From assembly GCA_000686145.1 (NCBI GenBank), contig JMMB01000007.1:868001-932000 (forward strand): a stretch of DNA of 64,000 nt, written 5' to 3'. This DNA comes from Peptostreptococcaceae bacterium VA2. GTDB lineage: Bacteria > Bacillota > Clostridia > Peptostreptococcales > Peptostreptococcaceae. Under the pieces are notes generated by a model, which saw only the letters and a program-made list of their open reading frames with translations, searched no databases and was not told where the DNA came from. A program made the position numbers and the translations under genes. Below are positions 35,265-44,828 of the stretch, in pieces. The stretch's first letter is position 1; the number at the start of each line of letters is the position of its first letter.

Positions 35265-36175
35265 TGGACGAGATAAGAGAATTTTTAGTTATTGACGAAG
35301 AGGAAGGAGATCGATTAGATGTATATTTATCATCTCAACTTGAAGATATGTCAAGAAGCTACATTCAAAAGATAATAAAAGAGAAAAAAGTAAAAGTAAA
35401 TAATAAAGAGCAAAAGGGAAAGTATTTAGTAAAAGAAGATGACAAAGTAGTAATAGAAATACCAGCACCGAAATTATTAGAAGTTACACCTCAAGATATA
35501 CCAATAGATATTGTTTACGAGGATAGTGATTTGCTTATATTAAATAAGCAACAGGACATGGTAGTTCATCCAGCTCCAGGTAATTATGAAAATACATTAG
35601 TTAATGCAATATTATATCACTGCAAAGACAATTTATCATCTATAAATGGCATTATAAGACCTGGAATAGTGCATAGAATAGATAAAGATACATCAGGGTT
35701 ATTAATGATAGCTAAAAATAACAATGCTCATAATAGCTTAGCCCAGCAGTTAAAAGACCATTCTATAACTAGAGAGTATGAGTTTATATGTCACGGTGTA
35801 GTGAAAGAAGATAAAATAACTGTAGACAGACCAATAGGAAGAAATCCTAAAGATAGACTTAAAATGGCAATAGTGAAAGATGGTAGAAATGCAGTTACTC
35901 ATTTTGAAGTTGTAAAAAGATATGAAAACTTTACACATATGAGAGCTAGACTTGAAACAGGTAGGACTCATCAAATAAGAGTGCATGCTTTATCTATAAA
36001 TCATCCACTTTTAGGAGACAATGTTTATGGGCCTAAAAATAATAAATTTAAAACTAATGGTCAAACATTACATGCTAAAAAATTAGGATTTATACACCCA
36101 AGCAGTAAAGCATATGTAGAATTTGATTCACAATTGCCTACTTATTTTCAAAATATAATCAACAAGCTTAAATAA
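35264..36175 (+). CDS. RluD-family 23S rRNA pseudouridine synthase
   Basis: A 303-residue enzyme: an N-terminal S4 RNA-binding domain (~15-75, RSYIQKIIKEKKVKVN) and a catalytic domain with the Asp motif HRIDKDTSGLL and the C-terminal ETGRTHQIRVH. Substrate positions (1911/1915/1917 class) are inferred from family. The usual lspA-rluD-pyrR order is seen. The ATG at 35264 follows aggtgaag; an in-frame upstream ATG lies deep in lspA. Confidence 0.92.
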   Translation: MDEIREFLVIDEEEGDRLDVYLSSQLEDMSRSYIQKIIKEKKVKVNNKEQKGKYLVKEDDKVVIEIPAPKLLEVTPQDIPIDIVYEDSDLLILNKQQDMVVHPAPGNYENTLVNAILYHCKDNLSSINGIIRPGIVHRIDKDTSGLLMIAKNNNAHNSLAQQLKDHSITREYEFICHGVVKEDKITVDRPIGRNPKDRLKMAIVKDGRNAVTHFEVVKRYENFTHMRARLETGRTHQIRVHALSINHPLLGDNVYGPKNNKFKTNGQTLHAKKLGFIHPSSKAYVEFDSQLPTYFQNIINKLK

Positions 36176-36178
36176 GCA

Positions 36179-36207
36179 TTGCAAAAACTAGCATAAAAGT
36201 ATATAAT
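36179..36207 (+). promoter_or_regulatory. Promoter of the pyrR leader
   Basis: TTGCAA -35 and perfect TATAAT -10 with 17-bp spacing, at the end of rluD. Confidence 0.75.
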
Positions 36208-36230
36208 GTTTCTAACAACTAAATAAAATA

Positions 36231-36259
36231 CCTTTAAGTGATACAGCGATATCATAAGG
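36231..36259 (+). promoter_or_regulatory. PyrR-binding loop before pyrR
   Basis: Stem cctt...aagg and tgata/tatca around hexaloop CAGCGA (36244-36249), matching the CAGNGA core of PyrR anti-antiterminators. With the terminator at 36328 it forms a UMP-controlled attenuator. Confidence 0.7.
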
Positions 36260-36313
36260 CAAAAGCATAAATTAACTTACCATAAGTATTATTACTTATA
36301 AAGTGAGTTTTAA

Positions 36314-36928
<615 letters not shown>

Positions 36929-36956
36929 TAACGTACACGATATAAGATGTATAGCA

Positions 36957-37031
36957 CCTTTTAATCCAGTGCAGAGATGCTGGGAAAGGGAGAATTATTT
37001 CTCCCTAAAAAATCAAGGGAGGTTTTTTTAT
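36957..37031 (+). promoter_or_regulatory. PyrR attenuator between pyrR and uraA
   Basis: Three exclusive parts are visible: the PyrR loop (36957-36991, hexaloop CAGAGA), an antiterminator gggagaa/ttctccc (36990-37007), and a terminator ctccct/agggag with a T run (37003-37031). The ribosome site of uraA lies in the terminator stem, so translation may be affected too. Confidence 0.85.
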
Positions 37032-38274
37032 GAAAAAAACAATAATGTCATTACAACATTTACTAGCGATGTTTGGAGCTACAGTATTAGTTCCAATATT
37101 AACAGGGTTTGATCCATTAGTAGCAATATTTTGTGCTGGTCTTGGAACTTTAATATTCCACTTTTGTACAGAAGGAAAGGTACCAGTATTTTTAGGATCA
37201 AGCTTTGCATTTATTCCAGTTATATTAGCGGCTAAAGAGGCATTCAATGGAGACTTAGCATATGCTCAAGGTGGAATTATGGTAGCTGGCTTACTATATG
37301 TAGCTATGTCGTTTACAGTTAAAATAGTAGGAGTAGATAAAATTAAAAGATACTTCCCTTCTCAAGTAACGGGAGCAATGATAGGTGTTATAGGATTAAA
37401 CTTATTACCAACTGCATTTGATATGGCATCATCAAATATATTAATATCAATAATAACTTTAGCAATAGCAATTACTATAAATAAGTTCGGTAAAGGATTT
37501 ATAAAGCAATTAGGAATATTGATAGCCGTATTTTCTGGATATGCAATATGCTTATCAATGGGATTAGTAGATATTAGTACAATAACAAAAGCTAGTTTCT
37601 TCCAAATACCAAACTTCACACTTCCTAAGTTTAGCTTAGAAGCAATAGTGTTAATAGCACCAGTAGTAATAGCAGTATTTATGGAACATATAGGTGATAT
37701 GACTACTAACGGAGCGGTTGTAGGAAAGAATTTCATAGAAGATCCAGGATTAAACAAAACTTTACTTGGAGATGGATTAGCTACTATAGCAGCAGGATTT
37801 TTAGGAGGACCAGCAAATACTACTTATGGAGAAAATACAGCAGTACTTGCAATAACTAAAAATTATGATCCAGCATTATTAAGACGTACAGCAGTTTTAG
37901 CAATAGGGCTTGCATGTATAGGTAAGTTTGGTGGATTTTTACAAAGTATACCAGTAGCGGTTATGGGAGGAATAAGTATATTATTATTCTCTATGATAAC
38001 TTTTGTAGGGTTTAAAACTATAAAAGACAGTGAGTGTGTACAAAATAAAAATAACATAATTATTATAGCTACTATAATGATTATTGGATTAGGAACAACA
38101 TACTTAAGTAACAAAGGAATTGTAATAGGAATACCTGTGACACAAAGTGTAACAATAACAGGACTTAGTTTAGCAGCAATAGTAGGTATTCTATTAAATA
38201 GAGTTTTAAACAATAAGGAATTTAAAGTTCAAAATGAAAAAAAATCAATAGCTCCACAAACTACAGCAATATAG
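37030..38274 (+). CDS. uraA: Uracil permease, UraA/PyrP (NCS2 family)
   Basis: Proton-coupled uracil importer of 414 residues with about 14 membrane spans. Family motifs near TAFDMASSN, EHIGDMTTNGAVVGKNFIEDPGL and the GGPANTTYGENTAVLAITKN block. Controlled by the PyrR attenuator just before it; closes the pyrR operon. Confidence 0.95.
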   Translation: MKKTIMSLQHLLAMFGATVLVPILTGFDPLVAIFCAGLGTLIFHFCTEGKVPVFLGSSFAFIPVILAAKEAFNGDLAYAQGGIMVAGLLYVAMSFTVKIVGVDKIKRYFPSQVTGAMIGVIGLNLLPTAFDMASSNILISIITLAIAITINKFGKGFIKQLGILIAVFSGYAICLSMGLVDISTITKASFFQIPNFTLPKFSLEAIVLIAPVVIAVFMEHIGDMTTNGAVVGKNFIEDPGLNKTLLGDGLATIAAGFLGGPANTTYGENTAVLAITKNYDPALLRRTAVLAIGLACIGKFGGFLQSIPVAVMGGISILLFSMITFVGFKTIKDSECVQNKNNIIIIATIMIIGLGTTYLSNKGIVIGIPVTQSVTITGLSLAAIVGILLNRVLNNKEFKVQNEKKSIAPQTTAI

Positions 38275-38289
38275 TTGAAATGCAGTTAA

Positions 38290-38337
38290 AACCCTTTATT
38301 AGATTGAAAGTATAAATCTAGTAAAGGGATTTTTTTA
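38290..38337 (+). terminator. Terminator after uraA
   Basis: 14-nt arms ccctttattagatt/aatctagtaaaggg, 9-nt loop and seven T. Confidence 0.9.
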
Positions 38338-38446
38338 TGTTATTTTATATATAAAAACTATAGACATGTATATAGAAATCTTGTACAATAAAAAATTGTC
38401 GTCAAAAAATAATAAAGTTAATGAAATGACATTTTAGGAGGAACTA

Positions 38447-39466
38447 ATGAAGTTAAAAAAATTAAAATCAATAGCAGTATCAACAGTATTATGTTTATCA
38501 GTATTAACAGGGTGTTCATCAGATAAAAGTAGTGAAAAAGAACCTATGTCTATAGGTATAGTTTTAGGAGAAGGTAGTATAAATGATCAGTCATTTAATC
38601 AATCTACATGGGAAGGTCTAAAAAAAGCAGAAAAAGATTTTGGTATAAGTGTAAAATACTTTGAGTCAAAACAAGAATCAGATTACATACAAAATATAGA
38701 AACATTAGTAGACGAAGAAACCGATTTAATAATAGGGGTAGGGTATCAATTAAAAGATTCTATAGAAGAATCAGCAAAAGATTATCCAAACCAAAAATTT
38801 GCATTAATGGATGAAACATATGATAAAATACCAGAAAATGTAGTACCAGTAGTATTTAAAGAAGAAGAGGCAGCATACTTAACAGGAATTATAGCAGCTA
38901 AAATGACCAAAACTAATACAGTTGGATTTATAGGTGGATTACCAGCACCATCTGTAGTTAAATATCAAAATGGATATAAGTATGGAGTAGAATCTACAAA
39001 TAAAGAAATTAATGTATTAGAGCAATACGCTAACTCATTTAGTGATCAAGCTAAAGGAAAATCAATAGCTAAACAAATGTATTCATCAAATGCAGATGTA
39101 ATATTATCTGCAGCAGGAGATGTAGGAACAGGTGCTATAGAAGCAGCAAGAGAAAATGATAAATTTGCAATAGGGGTAGATAGAGATCAAAGCTATTTAG
39201 CAAAAGATAATGTAATAACATCAGCTTTAAAGAAGTTAAACGTGGCATCTTATGACTTAGCTAAAGAATTAGTTGAAGGAAACTATAAGGGTGGAGTAGA
39301 AAAGGTATATGGCTTAAAAGAAGGCGCAGTAGGTATATCAGAAAACACTAATAGCCACGTACCTAAAGAGATAATAGATTATGTTAATAAAGAAGCTGAA
39401 AAAGTAATAAGCGGCGAGATAAAAGTTCCAAAGAATGAAAAAGAATACAAAGAATTATCAAAATAA
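38447..39466 (+). CDS. BMP-family ABC transporter substrate-binding lipoprotein
   Basis: A 339-residue lipoprotein of the Med/BmpA/PnrA family, which usually binds nucleosides. Signal peptide with lipobox VLTGC (Cys near 23). Core motifs: GSINDQSFNQSTWEGLKK, FIGGLPAPSVVKYQNGYKYG and AIGVDRDQSY. No permease or ATPase is adjacent, so it is an orphan or serves a system elsewhere. Start ATG follows taggagg. Confidence 0.9.
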   Translation: MKLKKLKSIAVSTVLCLSVLTGCSSDKSSEKEPMSIGIVLGEGSINDQSFNQSTWEGLKKAEKDFGISVKYFESKQESDYIQNIETLVDEETDLIIGVGYQLKDSIEESAKDYPNQKFALMDETYDKIPENVVPVVFKEEEAAYLTGIIAAKMTKTNTVGFIGGLPAPSVVKYQNGYKYGVESTNKEINVLEQYANSFSDQAKGKSIAKQMYSSNADVILSAAGDVGTGAIEAARENDKFAIGVDRDQSYLAKDNVITSALKKLNVASYDLAKELVEGNYKGGVEKVYGLKEGAVGISENTNSHVPKEIIDYVNKEAEKVISGEIKVPKNEKEYKELSK

Positions 39467-39468
39467 AT

Positions 39469-39516
39469 AAAATGCTGTAGAGAAATTGTTTTATATAAGT
39501 TCTCTACAGCATTTTT
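39469..39516 (+). terminator. Bidirectional terminator between the BMP gene and rqcH
   Basis: Perfect arms aaatgctgtagaga/tctctacagcattt, 17-nt loop, A-rich and T-rich flanks for both converging genes. Confidence 0.9.
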
Positions 39517-39520
39517 GTCT

Positions 39521-41317
39521 TTATTCTTTAATTTTTAATTTAGCAACTAATTCTTCATTTGGATCTACATAAACTGTACTGTTAGTATCATAAATTACCA
39601 TACCTGGTTTTGATCCGTTAGGTTTTTTTATATTTTTCTTATTAGTATAATCAACAGGAACCTTAGATGATAACTTACCTTTACTAAAGTAAGCAGCAAG
39701 CATACCACCTTCAAATATAGTTTGATCAGGAACTTCTTTTCCTTCGCATTTTATAATAACATGAGAGCCTGGAATGTTTTTAGTATGCATCCATATATCG
39801 TTATTCTCTGCAATCTTCAATGTAAGGAAATCATTTTGTTTATTATTTTTACCAACTAAAATTTTAAATCCATCAGAACTTATAAATTCATGTGGTTTCG
39901 TAGTAAGTTTACTTGGTTTTACAGATAATTTAACTTCTTTTTTATTTTTATTTTTATTTTTATTTTTTATATATCCAACTTTTCCTAATTCTTCTCTTAT
40001 ATCAAGAAGTTCAGCTAGGTTTTCGCAGTTTTCTATACTTAAAATAATGTTTTCTAAATAATCTATTTCTTCTTTACTTATTTCCACCTGATGAGTTAAT
40101 TCTACTTTAGCAGTTTTCATCTTAGAATATCTTTTAAAGTATTTCTGCGCATTTTCAGAAGGTGTAAGATTTTTATTTAAAGCTATAGTTATATTTTTAT
40201 ATTCTGGGTCATAGAAGTTAGAAACTTCGATACTTTCCATTCCTTTTTCAACTATATATATATATGATGTAAGTAATTCACCTTTAATTTTATATTTATC
40301 TGCACTATTAGAGACTGCAAGTTCTTCTTGTTGTTTTTTTAATTTGTTGTAGAGTCTATCTAACTTTATAGATATACTTTTTCTAAGATCAGAAGAACGC
40401 TGATGAATCCTATCTTTTATATCTTTAGTTTTATAATAATCTTCTAGTATTTTAGACATACTATCATTATTTATAAATGATAAACCACTAAATAAACTTA
40501 AATTAACACAACTGAAATCTACAACTTTATCTATATTTTCATCAATAACTATGGATGGTGAATAGTTATTAGATTTAATGTCGTCAAATAAAGTAGAAAA
40601 AGCATTGTATAAGTGTTCAAAATCATCATCTGACATATCTTTTATATTGCTTTTTTCATCAACATTAGCCCTAAAACAAATTTCCTTGGAAATAATTGGA
40701 CTTATGCCGAGAAATTTAGAATAAATAGCTTTAGAAATATTTCCATCGAAAGTATTTAAATTGTTTATAAACTCGTTTATAGATATATTTTCAAGTGGAT
40801 TTATTTTATCTTGTTCAGGAGGTAATATGTAGCTCATTCCTGGTAGTATTTGACGAACCCTACTTATACTAGGTGGAATTCTCTTAGCAGAGTCTATTAT
40901 TTTATTATCAGATGCATGAGTAAGAATTATATTACTGTGTCTTCCCATAATTTCTATAATAATGTCTTTTGTAGTTTTTTCTTTTAGTTCATCAAAAGAC
41001 TCAACACTAATTTTTATAATTCTTTCAAAACCAACTTGGCAAATACCTACTATGTTACCACCTTGAATATGCTTTCTAAATAACATACAAAACATTGGTG
41101 CATTGATAGGATTTTCCTTTTTAGAGTTGTTTGCTATATAAACTCTTGGATTTGAAGCACTAGCACTTAAAATTAACTTGAAATTTTCTTTATTGTTACG
41201 TATATGTAAAACCATTTCATCATTTTCAGGTTGATGAACTTTATCTATTTTACCACCTAAAAGCTTTGAATTTAATTCATCAACTATAGAATGTATAACT
41301 AAACCATCTAACGCCAT
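39521..41317 (-). CDS. rqcH: Ribosome-associated quality control protein RqcH (NFACT/FbpA)
   Basis: Binds obstructed 50S-peptidyl-tRNA complexes and drives alanine tailing of stalled chains. 598 residues: NFACT-N (~1-250, start MALDGLVIHSIVDEL), a coiled coil (~280-430), and NFACT-R (~480-590) with NDIWMHTKNIPGSHVII. Earlier names: fibronectin-binding protein A. Monocistronic on the minus strand, sharing a terminator with the BMP gene. Confidence 0.95.
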   Translation of the reverse strand: MALDGLVIHSIVDELNSKLLGGKIDKVHQPENDEMVLHIRNNKENFKLILSASASNPRVYIANNSKKENPINAPMFCMLFRKHIQGGNIVGICQVGFERIIKISVESFDELKEKTTKDIIIEIMGRHSNIILTHASDNKIIDSAKRIPPSISRVRQILPGMSYILPPEQDKINPLENISINEFINNLNTFDGNISKAIYSKFLGISPIISKEICFRANVDEKSNIKDMSDDDFEHLYNAFSTLFDDIKSNNYSPSIVIDENIDKVVDFSCVNLSLFSGLSFINNDSMSKILEDYYKTKDIKDRIHQRSSDLRKSISIKLDRLYNKLKKQQEELAVSNSADKYKIKGELLTSYIYIVEKGMESIEVSNFYDPEYKNITIALNKNLTPSENAQKYFKRYSKMKTAKVELTHQVEISKEEIDYLENIILSIENCENLAELLDIREELGKVGYIKNKNKNKNKKEVKLSVKPSKLTTKPHEFISSDGFKILVGKNNKQNDFLTLKIAENNDIWMHTKNIPGSHVIIKCEGKEVPDQTIFEGGMLAAYFSKGKLSSKVPVDYTNKKNIKKPNGSKPGMVIYDTNSTVYVDPNEELVAKLKIKE

Positions 41318-41539
41318 AATAATTACTCCTTTCTTTCACATAAAAATGTAAGTAAATTAATTATTACATATAATATATATAATGTGAATAGGTAGCTTAA
41401 CTTAATCAAGTTTTTATAAAAAAAAATAAAAAAATAATTATATAATTTCCTTTTCTAACTAATATATTGTATAATATTAAGTTAGGGATTTAAATTTAAA
41501 ATGGCGATATTATAAAAATTTAGAAGTAGCGTGTAATAG

Positions 41540-41690
41540 GAATAATATCTTATGCAGTATTATCTAATTATATAGGTAAAACAGAAAAAAGTGTAAATGT
41601 AGCATCACAAGATGGATGTGTAAAAATAGATATAGATGGTTTTGTTTATGATAGGACCAGCTATAAAAATATATGAAGAAACTTTGGAGG
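41540..41690 (+). pseudogene. Possible coding remnant upstream of yicC
   Basis: A stretch without a start reads as protein in one frame (IGIISYAVLSNYIGKTEKS then DGCVKIDIDGF) and then, in the next frame, continues as MIGPAIKIYEETLEV up to yicC. The change of frame near 41647 and the missing start look like a decayed gene, perhaps a small membrane protein. No family recognised. Alternatively it is leader sequence that is open by chance. A TATAAT lies near 41473; the rest of 41318-41540 shows only AT-rich sequence. Confidence 0.3.
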
Positions 41691-41696
41691 TATGAT

Positions 41697-42578
41697 ATGG
41701 CTATAAGTATGACAGGTTTTGGAAGAGGAGAGTATAAAGACGATAAGTATTCTTTTTTAATAGAGTGTAAGACTATAAATCATAAGTACGCAGATATAAA
41801 TATTCGTCTACCGAGAAAAATATCATTTTTAGAAGATAAAGCAAGAAATTTAATAAAAGATTATGTAAAAAGAGGAAGAGTAGATTTATACATAAAGCTT
41901 GACGTATTAGGTGATGAGGATGTAAACTTAAAGTTTGATGAGGCCTTAGCTAGTCAATATGTAGATATATTAAAGCAAATAAGAGATAAATTTGATTTGG
42001 TAGATGATATAAGTGTTATGAATATAGCTAAGTTTCCTGATATCGTGAAAAGTGAAGAAAAAGAAGAAGATGAAGATATTTTATGGTCTATGCTAAAAAA
42101 AGCTTTAGAAGAAGCTTTAAGTAAGTTAAAAGAGATGAGATCTGAAGAAGGTGAAAAATTAGCACAAGATGTTATAAATAGATGTGATCTTCTTAAAAAT
42201 CACATTGAAGAAATAGAAAAGTACTCATATAATGTTGTTATTGATTATAAAGAAAAGCTAAATAGTAGGATAGGTGAGATACTAGAAAATCCAAGTTTAG
42301 TAGATGAAAATAGATTAGCTCAAGAAGTAGCAATGTATGCTGATAAAAGTAGCATAACTGAAGAAATAGTTAGATTTGAAAGTCATATACAACAGCTTAA
42401 AAAAACTATTGTAAAAAATGAATCTATAGGAAGAAAAATAGATTTCTTAATTCAAGAAATGAACAGAGAGACAAATACAATTGGTTCAAAATCTTCAGAT
42501 TTAAATATAACTAATTTAGTAGTAGAAGTTAAGTCTGAGTTAGAAAAAATAAGAGAACAAATTCAAAATATAGAATAG
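41697..42578 (+). CDS. YicC family endoribonuclease-like protein
   Basis: A 293-residue YicC/YloC protein; family members have been linked to RNA cleavage and turnover. N-terminus MAISMTGFGRGEY and the C-terminal DUF1732 part (LIQEMNRETNTIGSKSSD) are typical. The ATG at 41697 follows ggaggt. Conserved order yicC-gmk-rpoZ. Confidence 0.93.
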   Translation: MAISMTGFGRGEYKDDKYSFLIECKTINHKYADINIRLPRKISFLEDKARNLIKDYVKRGRVDLYIKLDVLGDEDVNLKFDEALASQYVDILKQIRDKFDLVDDISVMNIAKFPDIVKSEEKEEDEDILWSMLKKALEEALSKLKEMRSEEGEKLAQDVINRCDLLKNHIEEIEKYSYNVVIDYKEKLNSRIGEILENPSLVDENRLAQEVAMYADKSSITEEIVRFESHIQQLKKTIVKNESIGRKIDFLIQEMNRETNTIGSKSSDLNITNLVVEVKSELEKIREQIQNIE

Positions 42579-42640
42579 AAAATATAACATAAGTTTAAGT
42601 GAAATAATAAACATTTTTATAATTGGAAAGGAAGATAATA

Positions 42641-43258
42641 ATGCTTAAGAGAAAAGGGCTGTTATTAGTTGTATCAGGACCATCTGGTGCTGGAAAAGGT
42701 ACAATATGCAAAGAACTGTTAAAACAAAATGACCAAATAAAATTATCTGTGTCAGCCACTACTAGAAAACCTAGAAATGGTGAAGTCGAAGGAGTTAATT
42801 ATTTCTTCTTAGAGAAAGAAAAGTTTCAAGATATGATAAGTAAAGGTGAGTTTTTAGAATATGCTCAAATTTACGATAATTTTTATGGAACTCCTAAGGC
42901 AGCTATAATAGAGTGCTTAGAAAATGGGCAAGATGTTATACTAGAGATAGAAATGCAAGGTGCAGTGCAAATAAAAGAAGTATATCCAGAAGGTGTATTT
43001 ATATTCGTACTACCTCCATCTTTACAAGAATTAAAAAATAGGATAGTTGGAAGAGGGACTGAAACTAAAGAAGAAATAGAAAAAAGGTTCAGTTGTGCAT
43101 TTGAAGAAATAAATCAGATAGTAAACTATGATTATTTTGTAGTTAATGGTGATGTAGCTAAATCAGCTAAAGAAGTAGAAAGTATAATATTATCTGAAAA
43201 GAACAAAGTCACTAGATACAAAAATAATATAATAGATAAATTCAAGGAGGAATTATAA
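42641..43258 (+). CDS. gmk: Guanylate kinase
   Basis: Phosphorylates GMP to GDP. 205 residues; P-loop GPSGAGKG (13-20), GMP-binding SATTRKPRNGEVEGVNYFF, and the lid region RIVGRGTETKEEIEKR. The ATG at 42641 follows aaaggaag. The next gene starts 1 bp after its stop. Confidence 0.96.
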   Translation: MLKRKGLLLVVSGPSGAGKGTICKELLKQNDQIKLSVSATTRKPRNGEVEGVNYFFLEKEKFQDMISKGEFLEYAQIYDNFYGTPKAAIIECLENGQDVILEIEMQGAVQIKEVYPEGVFIFVLPPSLQELKNRIVGRGTETKEEIEKRFSCAFEEINQIVNYDYFVVNGDVAKSAKEVESIILSEKNKVTRYKNNIIDKFKEEL

Positions 43259-43259
43259 T

Positions 43260-43526
43260 ATGTTAAAACCATCAATAAATGAAGTACTAGACAAAATAGA
43301 CAACAGATACTACTTAGTTGGGACTGTTTCAAAGAGAGCAAGAGAATTAATAGATGGTGCAGAAACTTATGTTGCAAATGGAAACAAAGAAACTAAGCCA
43401 GTTAATTTGGCTACTCAAGAAGTTGCTGACGGAGAAATAAGCTATAGACTATTAACTGAAGAGGAAATAGAAATAGCAGAAGCTAGACATCATGCAGAGC
43501 AACAAAAAACTATAGAGCAGGAGTAA
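43260..43526 (+). CDS. rpoZ: RNA polymerase omega subunit
   Basis: An 88-residue assembly and stability subunit of RNA polymerase. Typical MLKPSINEVLDKIDNRYYLV and SKRARELIDG motifs. Starts immediately after gmk behind an aaggagg inside the gmk end. Confidence 0.95.
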   Translation: MLKPSINEVLDKIDNRYYLVGTVSKRARELIDGAETYVANGNKETKPVNLATQEVADGEISYRLLTEEEIEIAEARHHAEQQKTIEQE

Positions 43527-43532
43527 TTTTAT

Positions 43533-44732
43533 ATGTTTAAAGATAAAACTGTTGTAATTGGCGTAAGCGGTGGTATAGCAGTATATAAAACCTTAGATGT
43601 TATAAGTCGATTAAAAAAACTAGGAGTAAATGTTAATGTTATAATGACAAAATCTGCTACAGAGTTTGTTACTCCATTATCATTTCAATCTTTAAGCCAA
43701 AATTACGTAGTTTGTGATATGTTCGAAGATCCTAAAACTTGGGATGTAGAACATATATCTTTAGCAAAAAAAGCAGATGTATTTTTAATAGCACCTGCAA
43801 CTGCTAATGTTATAGGTAAAATGGCTAATGGTATAGCTGATGATATGCTTACAACGACGGTCATGGCTACAAAAGCTAAGGCTTTAATAGCACCAGCTAT
43901 GAATACTAATATGTACGAAAATCCTATAGTTCAAAGGAATATAAATACATTAAAAGATCTTGGATATAATTTTGTTGAACCTGAAAGCGGAAGACTTGCT
44001 TGCGGAGATATAGGTAAAGGTAAATTAGCTACTCCAGAAAGGATAGTTGATGAAGTTGTTAAGTTACTTAGTACTAAACAAGATTTAAAAGGAAAAAGTA
44101 TAATAATAACAGCTGGGCCTACAATGGAAAGCATAGACCCTGTAAGATTTATAAGTAATAGATCAAGTGGGAAAATGGGTTATGCAATAGCTTCTAAAGC
44201 TATAAATAGAGGTGCAGACGTAACTTTAATATCTGGACCTACTAACTTAACACCACCACAAAATCTTAAAAAACTTATTAGGATAGAAAGTGCTAAAGAT
44301 ATGTATGATGCAGTTATAGAAAACTTTGATGAAAATGAAGTTATAATAAAAAGTGCAGCAGTAGCAGATTATAAGCCTAAAGATTATTCTGATAAAAAAA
44401 TAAAAAAATCTAATGATGATTTATCTATAGAGTTAGATAGAAATAAAGATATTGCTTATGAAATTGGAAAAATAAAAAAAGATAAAATATTAGTTGGCTT
44501 TGCAGCTGAAACTAATGATCTTATAGAGAATGCAAAAGGTAAAGTTCAAAAGAAAAATTTAGACTTTATAGTAGCAAATGATCTAACCAAAGAGGGCGCA
44601 GGATTTGGCGTTGATACTAATATAGTTAAAATTATAGATAAACAAGGAAATGTTACAGAATATCCTAAAATGAAAAAAGAAGAGGTAGCAAATGTTATTT
44701 TAGATAAAATAACGATGCTACTTAAAAGATAA
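43533..44732 (+). CDS. coaBC: Bifunctional phosphopantothenoylcysteine decarboxylase/synthetase
   Basis: Two steps of coenzyme A synthesis. 399 residues. The N-terminal flavoprotein decarboxylase (~1-180) has GVSGGIAVYKTLDV, the catalytic His in VEHISLAKKAD, PAMNTNMYENP and the lid Cys in SGRLACGDIG. The C-terminal synthetase (~185-399) has ITAGPTMESIDPVRFISN and SSGKMGYAIA. Terminates just before priA. Confidence 0.95.
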   Translation: MFKDKTVVIGVSGGIAVYKTLDVISRLKKLGVNVNVIMTKSATEFVTPLSFQSLSQNYVVCDMFEDPKTWDVEHISLAKKADVFLIAPATANVIGKMANGIADDMLTTTVMATKAKALIAPAMNTNMYENPIVQRNINTLKDLGYNFVEPESGRLACGDIGKGKLATPERIVDEVVKLLSTKQDLKGKSIIITAGPTMESIDPVRFISNRSSGKMGYAIASKAINRGADVTLISGPTNLTPPQNLKKLIRIESAKDMYDAVIENFDENEVIIKSAAVADYKPKDYSDKKIKKSNDDLSIELDRNKDIAYEIGKIKKDKILVGFAAETNDLIENAKGKVQKKNLDFIVANDLTKEGAGFGVDTNIVKIIDKQGNVTEYPKMKKEEVANVILDKITMLLKR

Positions 44733-44763
44733 GCATCTATTAAATATAGATGCTTTATTTTTG
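44731..44763 (+). terminator. Terminator after coaBC
   Basis: 10-bp stem aagcatctat/atagatgctt that overlaps the stop codon, with a T-rich tail. Confidence 0.85.
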
Positions 44764-44828
44764 AATTGAAGAAGATCAAATTTAAAAGCAGCTGAGTAAA
44801 ATAACTTGTAAAAATAGAGGTTATATAT

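Noticed and set aside
37362-38213. Two minus-strand open frames of 131 and 116 codons inside uraA
   Set aside because: Both mirror the membrane-protein coding sequence of uraA and have no start context.
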